Positions 23,637 to 32,499 are shown, counted from the first letter of the stretch. The stretch: DNA of 38,704 nt from Alphaproteobacteria bacterium (GCA_009694025.1 SHVZ01000025.1:1-38704); one strand, 5' to 3'. A program made the numbers and translations. The notes: generated by a model not told the origin, from the letters alone.

Positions 23637-25357
23637 CTGCATCAGCTCCCGACCGGCCGATCCTCTCGATCCGCGATCTCCATACGCATTTCCCGGTGCG
23701 CAACGGCACCGTGAAGGCGGTCGACGGCGTCTCCTTCGACCTGGTGCGTGGCAAGACCGTCTGCGTCGTCGGCGAGAGCGGCTCGGGCAAGAGCGTGACC
23801 GCGCGCTCGATCCTGCAGATCGTCGACCCGCCGGGGCGGGTGGTGAGCGGTCAGATCGTCTTCAACCGCGACGACGGCTCGTCGGTCGACCTGGCGGCGC
23901 TGCATCCGCGCAGCCGCGAGATCCGCGCCGTCCGCGGCGCCGAGATCGCCATGATCTTCCAGGAGCCGATGTCGTCGCTCTCGCCCGTCCACACCATCGG
24001 GAACCAGATCACCGAGGTGCTCCGGCTACATCTCAGGATGAGCAAGGCCGAGGCGACCGAGCGCGCGATCGACCTGCTGCGCGCCGTCGAGATCCCGAAT
24101 CCCGAGCGCGCGCTCGAGCGCTTTACCTTCGAGTACTCGGGCGGCATGCGCCAGCGCGCCATGATCGCCATGGCGCTCGCCTGCAATCCGGCCGTGCTGA
24201 TCGCCGACGAGCCCACCACCGCCCTCGACGTCACCACCCAGGCCGAGATCCTCGACCTGATGAAGCGCCTCCAGGCCGACCGCGGCATGGCCGTGATGTT
24301 CATCACCCACGACATGGGGGTGGTCGCGGAGATCGCCGACGAGGTCGCGGTGATGTACCGGGGCCGGGTGGTCGAGCGCGGGCCGGTCGAGCGGGTGTTC
24401 CACGCGCCCGAGGATCCCTACACCCGGATGCTGCTCGGCAACGTGCTGAAGCTCGAGCGGCGCTCGGCAATCCGGGAAGCCCGCGCATCGGTGCCGCCCG
24501 ACGAACCGCCGTTGCTAGAGGTGCGCGGGCTCAAGATGTATTTTCCCATCCGCAAGGGCTTCTTCCGCCGCGTCGTCGACCACGTGCGTGCGGTCGACGG
24601 CGTCGACATCGTCGTCCGCGCCGGCGAGACCCTGGGCATCGTCGGGGAGTCGGGTTCCGGGAAAACCACGCTCGGCCGCTGCCTCTTGCGCGTCTACGAG
24701 CCGACCGCCGGCCAGATCCTCTATCGGCGGCCGGACGGCAGCGTGATCGACGTGGCTTCAGCCGAACCGGAGACGCTGAAGCAATGCCGGCGCGAGATGC
24801 GCATGATCTTCCAGGATCCCTTCGCCTCGCTGAATCCGCGCATGACCGTCGGCCAGATCATCGGCGAGCCTCTTCTGGTGAACGGTCTCGCCACGGGCTC
24901 GGCTCTGCACGATCGGGTCGCCGCCCTCTTGAAGCGGGTCGGGCTCGATCCGGACTGGGCCGAGCGCTATCCGCACGCCTTTTCCGGCGGGCAGCGCCAG
25001 CGTATCGGCATCGCCCGCGCGCTCGCCCTCGATCCGCGCGTGATCGTCGCCGACGAAGCCACCTCGGCCCTCGACGTGTCGCTCCGCGCCCAGATGCTGG
25101 ACCTGATGCTCAAGCTCCAGGACGAGCTCAAGCTCGCCTATGTCTTCGTCAGCCATGATATCAGCGTGATCCGCTACATCTGCGACCGGGTGGCGGTAAT
25201 GTATCAGGGCCAGGTGGTCGAGACCGGCGACACCGAGCAGATCTGCAACGATCCGGTCCACGGCTATACCAAGGCGCTGCTCTCGGCGGTGCCGCGGCCC
25301 GACCCGCGCCACCGCCGCATCCACGCCCGCCACCGCTACGTCTCGGCGGCGGCCTGA
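23633..25357 (+). CDS. Fused double ABC ATPase (DppD-DppF type)
   Basis: A 574-residue protein with two complete ATPase halves in one chain. Half 1: Walker A GESGSGKS (47-54), Gln110, signature SGGMRQ (169-174), Walker B VLIADE (188-193), switch His226. Half 2: Walker A GESGSGKT (338-345), Gln394, signature SGGQRQ (451-456), Walker B VIVADE (470-475), switch His508. All catalytic residues are intact in both, so two ATP sites should be active. The arrangement corresponds to GsiA-like proteins, whereas dipeptide systems use separate DppD and DppF. The start ATG overlaps the permease stop; a longer open frame upstream is only a shadow of that permease. Confidence 0.93.
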   Translation: MTASAPDRPILSIRDLHTHFPVRNGTVKAVDGVSFDLVRGKTVCVVGESGSGKSVTARSILQIVDPPGRVVSGQIVFNRDDGSSVDLAALHPRSREIRAVRGAEIAMIFQEPMSSLSPVHTIGNQITEVLRLHLRMSKAEATERAIDLLRAVEIPNPERALERFTFEYSGGMRQRAMIAMALACNPAVLIADEPTTALDVTTQAEILDLMKRLQADRGMAVMFITHDMGVVAEIADEVAVMYRGRVVERGPVERVFHAPEDPYTRMLLGNVLKLERRSAIREARASVPPDEPPLLEVRGLKMYFPIRKGFFRRVVDHVRAVDGVDIVVRAGETLGIVGESGSGKTTLGRCLLRVYEPTAGQILYRRPDGSVIDVASAEPETLKQCRREMRMIFQDPFASLNPRMTVGQIIGEPLLVNGLATGSALHDRVAALLKRVGLDPDWAERYPHAFSGGQRQRIGIARALALDPRVIVADEATSALDVSLRAQMLDLMLKLQDELKLAYVFVSHDISVIRYICDRVAVMYQGQVVETGDTEQICNDPVHGYTKALLSAVPRPDPRHRRIHARHRYVSAAA

Positions 25358-25429
25358 GGGGCGCCGGCGGAGGCTGCGGTCAGCTTCGGGTCCTCAACCA
25401 AGTAATACCAGGCGGCTGAACGGCGGCGC

Positions 25430-26578
25430 TTAGGCCTCGATCAGGCCGTCGGCGCGGGCGAGCGCCGTCAGGTGGTGCTCGGCCGGCCCGAACAGGATGT
25501 CGATCATCGTCATCCGCTTGAAGTAGTGGCCGACCTTGTACGCCTCGGTCATGCCGATGCCGCCATGAAGCTGGATCGCCTGCTGGCCGATCAGCTTGCC
25601 CGAGCGGCCGATCTGCACCTTGGTCGCGGCCATCGCCTTCCGGCGCTCGCCGGCGTTCGGCTCCGTCACCATCATGGTGGCGAACAGCGCCATGCTGCGC
25701 GCCTGTTCCAGCGCCATCAGCATGTCGACGGCGCGGTGCTGGAGCACCTGGAAGCTGCCGATGGTGGCGCCGAACTGCTTGCGGGTCTTCAGGTACTCGA
25801 CCGTCGCCTCGTGCATGACCGCCATGACGCCGATCGACTCGGCGGCGAGCGCGGCGATGGCCTCGTCCACCACAAGCTCGATCACCGGCAGGGCCTTGCC
25901 CGGATCGCCGAGGACGTCATGCGCATCGACGCGCACGCCTGAGAGCGCGATCTCGGCGGCGCGGAGGCCATCGACGGTCGGATAGCCGCGGCGGGTGACG
26001 CCAAGGGCCGTGGCGTCTACCAGGAAGAGGCCGATGCCGGCGCGCTCGCGCCGGGTGCCGGCAACGCGCGCGCTGACGATCAGCCGGTCGGCGGAGTCGC
26101 CGTGGAGGGCGACGCCCTTCTCGCCGTCGAGGACCCAGCCGTCGCCGTCCTTCCGCGCCGTCGTCGCGACGTCGGCGAGATCGTAGCGCGCCTGACGCTC
26201 GCCCTGGGCGAAGGCGAGGATCAGGCTGCCGCCGGCAATCTTGGGCACCAGGGACGATTTCTGCCGGTCGCTGCCGGCATGACGGATCAGTCCTCCGGCA
26301 AGCACGACCGTCGCCAGATAGGGTTCGAGCGCAAGCGCACGCCCCAACGCCTCCATCACCACCATAGTCTCGACCGGCCCGGCGCCGAGGCCACCGTGGC
26401 GCTCCTCGAAGGGGAGGCCGAGCAGGCCGAGCTCGGCATAGCGGGCCCAGAGCCGACGGCTCCAGCCGTCGGGCTCGCGGGCATGCGCCTGGCGCCGCTC
26501 GAACGAGCCGTGGTCGCCGAGCAAACGCTCGACGCTGTCCTTGAGGAGCCGCTGCTCTTCCGAGAGGTCGAAGTCCAC
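25430..26578 (-). CDS. pimD: Acyl-CoA dehydrogenase, PimD-like small subunit
   Basis: A 382-residue flavoprotein of the acyl-CoA dehydrogenase family, last gene of the minus-strand beta-oxidation operon. Size and position after the 399-residue paralogue match pimD (small subunit of pimeloyl-CoA dehydrogenase) in the Rhodopseudomonas palustris pim operon. It has the family helices and QLHGGIGMTEAYKVGHYFK near the C-terminus. The usual catalytic Glu of the YEGT loop is absent (LFGPAEHH there). Glu239 (VDEAIAAL) falls at the alternative helix position used by isovaleryl-CoA dehydrogenases. The pair probably forms a heteromer. Substrate assignment is by synteny. Confidence 0.75.
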   Translation of the reverse strand: MDFDLSEEQRLLKDSVERLLGDHGSFERRQAHAREPDGWSRRLWARYAELGLLGLPFEERHGGLGAGPVETMVVMEALGRALALEPYLATVVLAGGLIRHAGSDRQKSSLVPKIAGGSLILAFAQGERQARYDLADVATTARKDGDGWVLDGEKGVALHGDSADRLIVSARVAGTRRERAGIGLFLVDATALGVTRRGYPTVDGLRAAEIALSGVRVDAHDVLGDPGKALPVIELVVDEAIAALAAESIGVMAVMHEATVEYLKTRKQFGATIGSFQVLQHRAVDMLMALEQARSMALFATMMVTEPNAGERRKAMAATKVQIGRSGKLIGQQAIQLHGGIGMTEAYKVGHYFKRMTMIDILFGPAEHHLTALARADGLIEA

Positions 26579-26582
26579 GTGC

Positions 26583-27782
26583 TCAGAGTCCCAGGATGGC
26601 CTTGGCGATGATGTTCTTCTGAATCTCGTTGGAGCCGCCGTAGATCGATATTTTGCGCCAGTTGAAATATGTGGGCGCGACCGACCCGGCCCAGTCGGGG
26701 CCGATCGGCGGCTCGTTCGAGCCCTCGTCCGGCTCTTGCGGCGCCGGCATCGCGTAGGGTCCGACCAGCTCGAGGGCCAGCTCGGTCACCGCCTGCTGGA
26801 TCTCCGAGCCCTTGATCTTGAGGATCGAGGACGCAGGGTCGGGCCGCTTGTCCGTGCGGCTCCGCTCGGCGGCGACGACCCGGAGCTGGGTGATCTCCAG
26901 CGCCTTCAGCTCGACCTCGACCAGGGCGATCCGCTCGCGAAAGCGCTCGTCCTCGATCATCGGGCGGTCGCCGTCGCGCTCGAGCGCGGCGAGCTGCTTC
27001 AGACGCCGGACGCGCTCCTTGGAGACGCCGACGCGGGCGATGCCGACCCGCTCGTTGCCGAGCAGGAACTTGGCGTAGTCCCAGCCCTTGTTCTCCTCGC
27101 CGACCAGGTTCTCCACCGGCACACGGACGTCGTCGAAGAACACTTCGTTGATCTCGCGGCTGCCGTCGATGGTGACGATCGGGCGCACGGTGATACCCTT
27201 GCTTTTCATGTCGATCAGCAGGAAGGAGATGCCCTGCTGCTTCTTCGCCTGGGGATCGGTGCGGACCAGGCAGAAGATCCAGTCGGCATGCTGGGCGAGC
27301 GTGGTCCAGGTCTTCTGGCCGTTGACGACGTAGTGGTCGCCGTCGCGCTTGGCGCTGGTGCGGAGCGAGGCGAGATCGGAGCCGGCGCCGGGCTCGGAGA
27401 AGCCCTGGCACCACCAGTCGTCGATGTTGGCGATGCGGGGCAGGAATCGGCGCTTCTGCGCCTCGCTGCCGAAGGCGATCAGCACCGGCCCCAGCATATT
27501 GACGCCGAAGGCGAGCGGCGGCGGGGCGGGCGCCTGCTGCATCTCGTCAAGGAAGAGATACTGCTGGACCGGCGACCAGCCGGTGCCGCCCCACTCGACC
27601 GGCCAGTGCGGCACCGCCCAGCCGCGGGCGTTGAGGAGGCGCTGCCAGACGACGAAATCCTCCTTCGCGAGGTGGCGGCCGTCGATCATTTTCCGCCGCA
27701 CGCCGTCGGGCACCGATGAGCGGAAGAAGGCGCGGACCTCGTCGCGGAAGGCGATTTCGTCAGGCGTGAAACGCAGATCCAT
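26583..27782 (-). CDS. pimC: Acyl-CoA dehydrogenase, PimC-like large subunit
   Basis: A 399-residue acyl-CoA dehydrogenase with all main landmarks: GFSEPGAGSDLASL (127-140, FAD/substrate loop), VNGQKTWTT (153-161), and IYGGSNEIQKNI near the C-terminus. The canonical Glu of YEGT is Gly here. Glu244 in GNERVGIA sits at the position of the catalytic base in long-chain and isovaleryl-CoA dehydrogenases. The start codon directly abuts the pimA-like stop with no gap, and 4 nt separate it from the pimD-like gene. Size and order match pimC. The enzyme would introduce the 2,3-double bond in an acyl- or dicarboxyl-CoA. Confidence 0.8.
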   Translation of the reverse strand: MDLRFTPDEIAFRDEVRAFFRSSVPDGVRRKMIDGRHLAKEDFVVWQRLLNARGWAVPHWPVEWGGTGWSPVQQYLFLDEMQQAPAPPPLAFGVNMLGPVLIAFGSEAQKRRFLPRIANIDDWWCQGFSEPGAGSDLASLRTSAKRDGDHYVVNGQKTWTTLAQHADWIFCLVRTDPQAKKQQGISFLLIDMKSKGITVRPIVTIDGSREINEVFFDDVRVPVENLVGEENKGWDYAKFLLGNERVGIARVGVSKERVRRLKQLAALERDGDRPMIEDERFRERIALVEVELKALEITQLRVVAAERSRTDKRPDPASSILKIKGSEIQQAVTELALELVGPYAMPAPQEPDEGSNEPPIGPDWAGSVAPTYFNWRKISIYGGSNEIQKNIIAKAILGL

Positions 27783-29447
27783 CTAGCCCCCCTTGCCCGC
27801 CTGCCGGCGGGCCTCCTCGTCGACCAGCGTCTTCTTCGAGAGCTTGCCGACCGCGGTCTTCGGCAGGGCGTCCCGGATCTCCAGCATCGTCGGCATCTCG
27901 TGCTTGCCGATCTTGTCGGCGAGGAAGAGGCGAAGATCGTCGAGCGTGAACGGCGTGGCGCCGGCGCGCAGCTTGACAAAGGCCTTTGCCGACTGGCCGC
28001 GGTAGTTGTCGGGGATGCCGATCGCGACCGCTTCCTCGACCGAGGGGTGCTCGTAGATCGCCTCCTCGATGACACGCGGATAGACGTTGAAGCCGCCGGA
28101 GAGGATCATGTCCTTCTTGCGGTCGACCAGGAAGAAATAGCCGCGCTCGTCCATGTAGCCGATATCGCCGGTGAGGAAGAAGCCGTCGACGAAGGCGGCC
28201 GCCGTCTCCTCCGGCTGCTTCCAGTAGCCGCTCATCACGTTCGGCCCCTTGATCCGGAACTCGCCGGTCTCGTTGGCCCCGAGGACGCGGCGGGGATCGT
28301 CGAGGGCGACCACCTGAATGACGATGCCGGGCAGCGGCATACCGATCGATCCCGCCTTCCAGTCACCTTTGAGCGGCAGGTTGGTGCCGGCCGGCGCCGT
28401 CTCGGTCATGCCCCAGCCGCCACCGACCCGGAAGCCGGTGATCTTCTCGAAGCGCTGCTCGATCTCGACCGGGAGCGCCGCGCCGCCGCAGGTGACGAGC
28501 CGGAGAGAGGCGAGGTCGCGCTTGCCGATTTCCGGGTGCTGCAGAAGCGCGATGTACATGGTCGGCACGCCCAGCATCGTCGTCGCCTTCTTCTCGGCGA
28601 TGTCGCGAAGCGTCGTCTCCGCATCGAAGCGGATCCTGAGGAAGAGCTCGCTGCCGAGGGAGAGGTGGCGGATGAGGATGGTGGTCAGCGCGTAGATATG
28701 GAACAGCGGCAGCACGCAGACGACCTTGTCCGCGCCCTCGCGAAGCGCGTCCTGACCTTTTGCCCAGACGTTGTAGATCGCGACCGCCGCCGTCAGGTTG
28801 GCGTGGGTCAGCATGGCGCCCTTCGGGCTGCCGGTGGTGCCGCCGGTGTACTGGAGAAGGGCGAGGTCGTCCGGCCTCACCTCCGGCCACCGCGCCGGCA
28901 GCTCGCCCTCGGCCATCAGTCGCGCGAGGGTGAGGGCGCCCGGCGGCGGCGGCGGCAACGGCTCGGGCAGCGGACCCCATTGCGCCTGCTCGGCGACGAT
29001 CAGCCGGTCGACGTGTCCGGATGCCACGAGCTTCTGCGCGTTGGCGAGAAGCGATGGGTGGTTGGTGGTAACGAGGACGCGGGCGCCGCTGTCGGCGAGC
29101 TTGTGGGCGACCTCGCGCTCGGCGTCGAGCGGGCTCAGATGGACGACATGGGCACCGGCCCTGAGCGCGCCCAGAAAGCCGATCGGGTGATCCGGCGTGT
29201 TCGGCAAGTAGAGGGCGACGCCGGTCCCCTTGCCGATGCCCAGCTTGAGGAAGCCGGCGGCGGCGCGTGCCGTGGCGTCATCAAGCTCGGCGTAGGTCAG
29301 CTGGCGGTCGCGGTACTCGATCGCCGCGCGATTGCCATGTCGGGCGACGGCGCTCTCGAAGAGGGCGTTGATGGTCGTGGTCGCGATCGGCGTGTCCCAG
29401 CGGACTCCGGGCGGATACGAAGCCTCCCAGGGATAGGGCCGCTTCAT
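27783..29447 (-). CDS. pimA: Dicarboxylate/fatty acid-CoA ligase, PimA-like
   Basis: A 554-residue adenylate-forming acyl-CoA ligase that activates a carboxylic acid with ATP and CoA. The AMP loop YTGGTTGSPKGAML is near residue 200, the A5 motif GWGMTETAP near 345, VDRKKDMILSGGFNVYPR near 445, and the C-terminal adenylation lysine in KTAVGKLSKK near 535. The N-terminal PYPWEASYPPGVRWD is the characteristic opening of PimA/FadD-like ligases. It overlaps the pimF-like gene by 4 nt (ATGA) and abuts pimC, so it is part of one transcript. PimA acts on dicarboxylates and fatty acids; here the choice is open. Confidence 0.82.
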   Translation of the reverse strand: MKRPYPWEASYPPGVRWDTPIATTTINALFESAVARHGNRAAIEYRDRQLTYAELDDATARAAAGFLKLGIGKGTGVALYLPNTPDHPIGFLGALRAGAHVVHLSPLDAEREVAHKLADSGARVLVTTNHPSLLANAQKLVASGHVDRLIVAEQAQWGPLPEPLPPPPPGALTLARLMAEGELPARWPEVRPDDLALLQYTGGTTGSPKGAMLTHANLTAAVAIYNVWAKGQDALREGADKVVCVLPLFHIYALTTILIRHLSLGSELFLRIRFDAETTLRDIAEKKATTMLGVPTMYIALLQHPEIGKRDLASLRLVTCGGAALPVEIEQRFEKITGFRVGGGWGMTETAPAGTNLPLKGDWKAGSIGMPLPGIVIQVVALDDPRRVLGANETGEFRIKGPNVMSGYWKQPEETAAAFVDGFFLTGDIGYMDERGYFFLVDRKKDMILSGGFNVYPRVIEEAIYEHPSVEEAVAIGIPDNYRGQSAKAFVKLRAGATPFTLDDLRLFLADKIGKHEMPTMLEIRDALPKTAVGKLSKKTLVDEEARRQAGKGG

Positions 29448-31501
29448 GCGGGTTGGGCGAAGCCCCGGCCTTCGCGTGCCAGCCGGTCGAGCACCGGCGC
29501 CGGATTGAGCGAGGCGTCTCCGGTCCGGCGCGCCTGCTCGGAGAGCCAGTCGCGGATCGCCTTGAGGCCGACTTGATCGGCATGGAGCATCGGGCCGCCG
29601 CGCCAGGCCGGCCAGCCATAGCCGTAGACCCAGATGACGTCGATGTCGCCCGGCCGCTGGGCGATTCCTTCCTCGAGGATGCGGGCGCCTTCGTTGATCA
29701 TCGGATAGTTGAGGCGCTGGATGATCTCCTCCTGGCCGATGTTGCGGCGCTTGATGCCGAGCTCGGCCGAGGCCTCGACGATGATCTTCTCCACATCCGG
29801 GTCGGGGATCGGCGTCCGCTGGCCCGGCTCGTAGCGGTAATAGCCCTTGCCGTTCTTCTGGCCGTAGCGGCCGGCATCGGTAATGGCATCGGCGATCGCC
29901 GCACGCATGCCACGGGCGCGGCGGGCGCGCATGCCGATGTCGAGCCCGGCCAGGTCGGAGACGGCGAGCGGGCCCATAGCGAAGCCGAAGGCGAGCGCGG
30001 CTGCGTCGATCTCTTGCGGCAGCGCCCCTTCCAGCAGCAACTGCTCGGTCGCAGCGAGACGCCGTCCGAGCATGCGGTTGCCGACGAAGCCGTCGCAGAC
30101 GCCGACGATCGCCGGGACCTTGCCGAGCTTGCGGCCGAGCGCGATCGCGGTCGCCAGCGTCGCGTGCGACGTTGCCTTGCCGCGGACGATCTCGAGCAGC
30201 CGCATGACGTTCGCCGGGCTGAAGAAATGCAGGCCGAGAACGTCGGCCGGGCGGCTCGTGGTCGCGGCGATCGCGTCGACGTCGAGATAGGAGGTGTTGG
30301 TCGCGAGCATCGTCCCCGGCTTGGCGATGCGCTCGAGCCTGGCGAAGACCTCCTTCTTGATCTCCATCTCCTCGAACACCGCCTCGATCACCGCATCGGC
30401 GCCGGCCGCATTCTCGATGTCGAGCGTGCCGGTGATCAGGCTCATGCGGCGATCCACCTCCGCCCGGGGCGTGCGGCCGCTACGCGTGTAGTTGGCGAGG
30501 ATGGTGTCGAGGCCGCGTTTCAGCGCCGCCTCGGTCGCCTCGATCAGCGTCACCGGGATGCCGGCATTGGCGAAGCACATGGCGATGCCGCCGCCCATGG
30601 TTCCGGCGCCGATCACCGCACCCGAGGCGATCGGCTTCGCCACTGTATCGGCCGGCATGTCGGTGACCTTGGCGGCGTTTCGCTCGGCGAAGAAGACGTG
30701 ACGCTGCGCCTTCGACTCGTCGCTGACCACTAGCTCCTGGAAGAGCTCTCCCTCGCGCGCCAGGCCCTGGTCGAAGGGAAGCTCGATGGCCGCGCGCACC
30801 GCCTCGACGCAGGCGGCGACCGCCCGCAGCACGCGGCCCTTGCCGGTCGCCGCGGAGGCCACCTTGTCGAAGGCGGCGCGGTCACCGGGAACGGCACGGT
30901 CGCGGGCGCGCGGAAGATCACCGGAGGCGGCAAGCCGCTCGGCGGCTTTGGCGGCGGCATCGACAAGGTCCCCCGACGCGAGCTCGTCGACCAGCCCGGT
31001 CGATTCCGCCTCGTCGGCACCCATCATCTCGCCCGAGATGATCATCTTTAGCGCCCGTTCGGCGCCGATGAGCCTCGGCACGCGCTGGGTCCCGCCGGCG
31101 CCCGGGAGAATGCCGAGCTTGACTTCGGGAAGACCGAACTTCGCGTCCTTGGCCGCGATGCGGACATGGCAGGAGAGGGCCAGCTCGAGCCCCCCGCCCA
31201 AGGTGGTGCCGTGGATCGCTGCCACCACCGGCTTCGGGCTGGCGTCGATCGCCTTGATGATGTCGGGGAGGCTTGGCGCCTGCAGCGGCTTGCCGAACTC
31301 GGTGATGTCGGCCCCGGCGGAAAAGCAGCGTCCGGTTCCGACCAGGACCACGGCCTTGACCGTGGCATCCTCCGCCGCGGCCTTCAGGGCCTCGGCGAGT
31401 CCGACGCGAAGCCCGTAGCCGAGCGCGTTGACCGGCGGATTGTCGAGGCGAAGGACCGCGACCGGCCCCTTGCGGTCGGTCGTCACGAAAGCTTTGGCCA
31501 C
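29444..31501 (-). CDS. pimF: Bifunctional enoyl-CoA hydratase / 3-hydroxyacyl-CoA dehydrogenase, PimF-like
   Basis: A 685-residue two-domain enzyme. Residues 1-185 are a crotonase-fold hydratase with both catalytic glutamates, Glu106 (GGLELAL) and Glu126 (LPEVKLG), spaced as in E. coli FadB. Residues 293 onward are the dehydrogenase, with NAD loop GAGTMGGG (298-305) and catalytic His425 (LHFFSP). It performs hydration and oxidation of enoyl-CoA. It starts with GTG at 31501 behind GGGAGA. It is the first gene of the operon and diverges from the IclR gene. Length fits PimF (and FadB/FadJ-type) proteins. No thiolase gene follows. Confidence 0.85.
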   Translation of the reverse strand: MAKAFVTTDRKGPVAVLRLDNPPVNALGYGLRVGLAEALKAAAEDATVKAVVLVGTGRCFSAGADITEFGKPLQAPSLPDIIKAIDASPKPVVAAIHGTTLGGGLELALSCHVRIAAKDAKFGLPEVKLGILPGAGGTQRVPRLIGAERALKMIISGEMMGADEAESTGLVDELASGDLVDAAAKAAERLAASGDLPRARDRAVPGDRAAFDKVASAATGKGRVLRAVAACVEAVRAAIELPFDQGLAREGELFQELVVSDESKAQRHVFFAERNAAKVTDMPADTVAKPIASGAVIGAGTMGGGIAMCFANAGIPVTLIEATEAALKRGLDTILANYTRSGRTPRAEVDRRMSLITGTLDIENAAGADAVIEAVFEEMEIKKEVFARLERIAKPGTMLATNTSYLDVDAIAATTSRPADVLGLHFFSPANVMRLLEIVRGKATSHATLATAIALGRKLGKVPAIVGVCDGFVGNRMLGRRLAATEQLLLEGALPQEIDAAALAFGFAMGPLAVSDLAGLDIGMRARRARGMRAAIADAITDAGRYGQKNGKGYYRYEPGQRTPIPDPDVEKIIVEASAELGIKRRNIGQEEIIQRLNYPMINEGARILEEGIAQRPGDIDVIWVYGYGWPAWRGGPMLHADQVGLKAIRDWLSEQARRTGDASLNPAPVLDRLAREGRGFAQPA

Positions 31502-31525
31502 GCCCGGCGTCTCCCTACCCCAGTG

Positions 31526-31552
31526 TTCCGCATTGCGAAATTGCGTTTCGCA
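31526..31552. promoter_or_regulatory. Three half-site element, candidate IclR operator
   Basis: The sequence holds TTCCGCA (31526-31532), one T, TGCGAAA (31534-31540), TTGCG, then TTTCGCA (31546-31552). The second and third form a perfect 7-bp inverted repeat with a 5-nt spacer. The first and second form a nearly perfect 15-bp palindrome. It lies 24 nt upstream of the pimF start and just upstream of the iclR promoter, in a 126-bp divergent gap beside an IclR-family gene. This is the strongest candidate regulatory site in the window. Confidence 0.6.
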
Positions 31553-31555
31553 GAT

Positions 31556-31584
31556 TTGACGTGGATCGTAGAGTGGAGTGTACT
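31556..31584 (+). promoter_or_regulatory. Promoter for the iclR-liv operon
   Basis: TTGACG (31556-31561) and TGTACT (31579-31584) are 17 nt apart, matching the sigma70 -35 at five and the -10 at four of six positions. It points toward the IclR gene, whose ATG is 44 nt beyond. The operator-like half-sites end 3 nt before the -35, a position suited to either activation or repression. Confidence 0.45.
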
Positions 31585-31627
31585 GGCTGTAAATGCCTCC
31601 GAGTCGAGAGGGCGATCAGGGCAGGGA

Positions 31628-32458
31628 ATGACCAGCGGCGGCACCGAGTGGCTTGCGCGCGCGCGCGAAGAGGGCGGCCCGGCGGGCAATCCGACGCGCG
31701 ACCGGCAGTTCGTCGAGTCGCTGGCGCGCGGCCTCGAAGTGTTGCGGGCGTTCGCGCCCAACCATGCGTTGCTCGGCAACCAGGAAATCGCGCGAGCGAC
31801 CGGCCTGCCGAAGCCGACGGTCTCGCGCCTCACCTACACCCTGACCAAGCTCGGCTACCTCACCTATTCCGACCGCCTCGGCAAGTACCAGCTCGGCGCG
31901 CCGGCCCTGTCGCTCGGATACGCGGTGCTTTCGAACATGGGCATCCGCCAGCTCGCCCGTCCCTACATGCAAGAGCTCGCCGACTATTCCGGCGCGTCGG
32001 TCGCGCTTGGCAGCCGCGACCGGCTCAGCCTGATCTACATCGAGTACTGCCGCAGCAACGCCACGGTGACGCTCCGCCTCGACCTCGGATCGCGGGTGCC
32101 GATCGCCACCACCTCGATGGGGCGCGCGCTGCTGGCGGCGCTGCCGGAGAGCGAGCGCGTCCACCTGATGGACTTCATCGCCAAGCGCGAGCCCGAGCGC
32201 TGGCCGCAGATCCGCGCCGGCATCGAGCGCGGCCTGGAGGACTACGCCTCCCGCGGCTTCACGCTGTCGATCGGCGAGTGGAAGGCCGACGTCAACGCGG
32301 TCGGCGTCCCCCTGATTCCCGCCGACGGCTCGCCGATCATCGCCTTCAACTGCGGCGCCCCGTCGTTCCAGCTGCCGCGCGAGCGCCTGGAGAACGACAT
32401 CGGCCCGCGTCTGGTCAACCTCGTTCGCGGCGTGGAGGTGCTGCTGGGCCATCAGTAG
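31628..32458 (+). CDS. IclR-family transcriptional regulator
   Basis: A 276-residue regulator. A winged helix-turn-helix occupies about residues 30-90, with recognition helix in LPKPTVSRLTYTL (60-72) and wing YSDRLGKYQLG. The effector domain (about 105-270) has VPIATTSMGRALLAAL and ADVNAVGVPLIPADG, both IclR hallmarks. The ATG at 31628 has AGGG upstream and no recognisable domain precedes it. It is divergent from the pim-like operon and 41 nt before livG, so it probably controls both and is co-transcribed with the importer. Its ligand is likely the imported acid or its CoA ester. Confidence 0.9.
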   Translation: MTSGGTEWLARAREEGGPAGNPTRDRQFVESLARGLEVLRAFAPNHALLGNQEIARATGLPKPTVSRLTYTLTKLGYLTYSDRLGKYQLGAPALSLGYAVLSNMGIRQLARPYMQELADYSGASVALGSRDRLSLIYIEYCRSNATVTLRLDLGSRVPIATTSMGRALLAALPESERVHLMDFIAKREPERWPQIRAGIERGLEDYASRGFTLSIGEWKADVNAVGVPLIPADGSPIIAFNCGAPSFQLPRERLENDIGPRLVNLVRGVEVLLGHQ

Positions 32459-32499
32459 GGAACAACGAAGAACGACGAAGATGATCGGGAGGACGCGTC

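Noticed and set aside
22565-25357. A continuous plus-strand frame suggesting a permease-ATPase fusion of 930 residues.
   Set aside because: Residues before the ATG at 23633 are an out-of-frame reading of the DppC-type permease. The ATPase begins at 23633, where the start overlaps the permease stop as ATGA.
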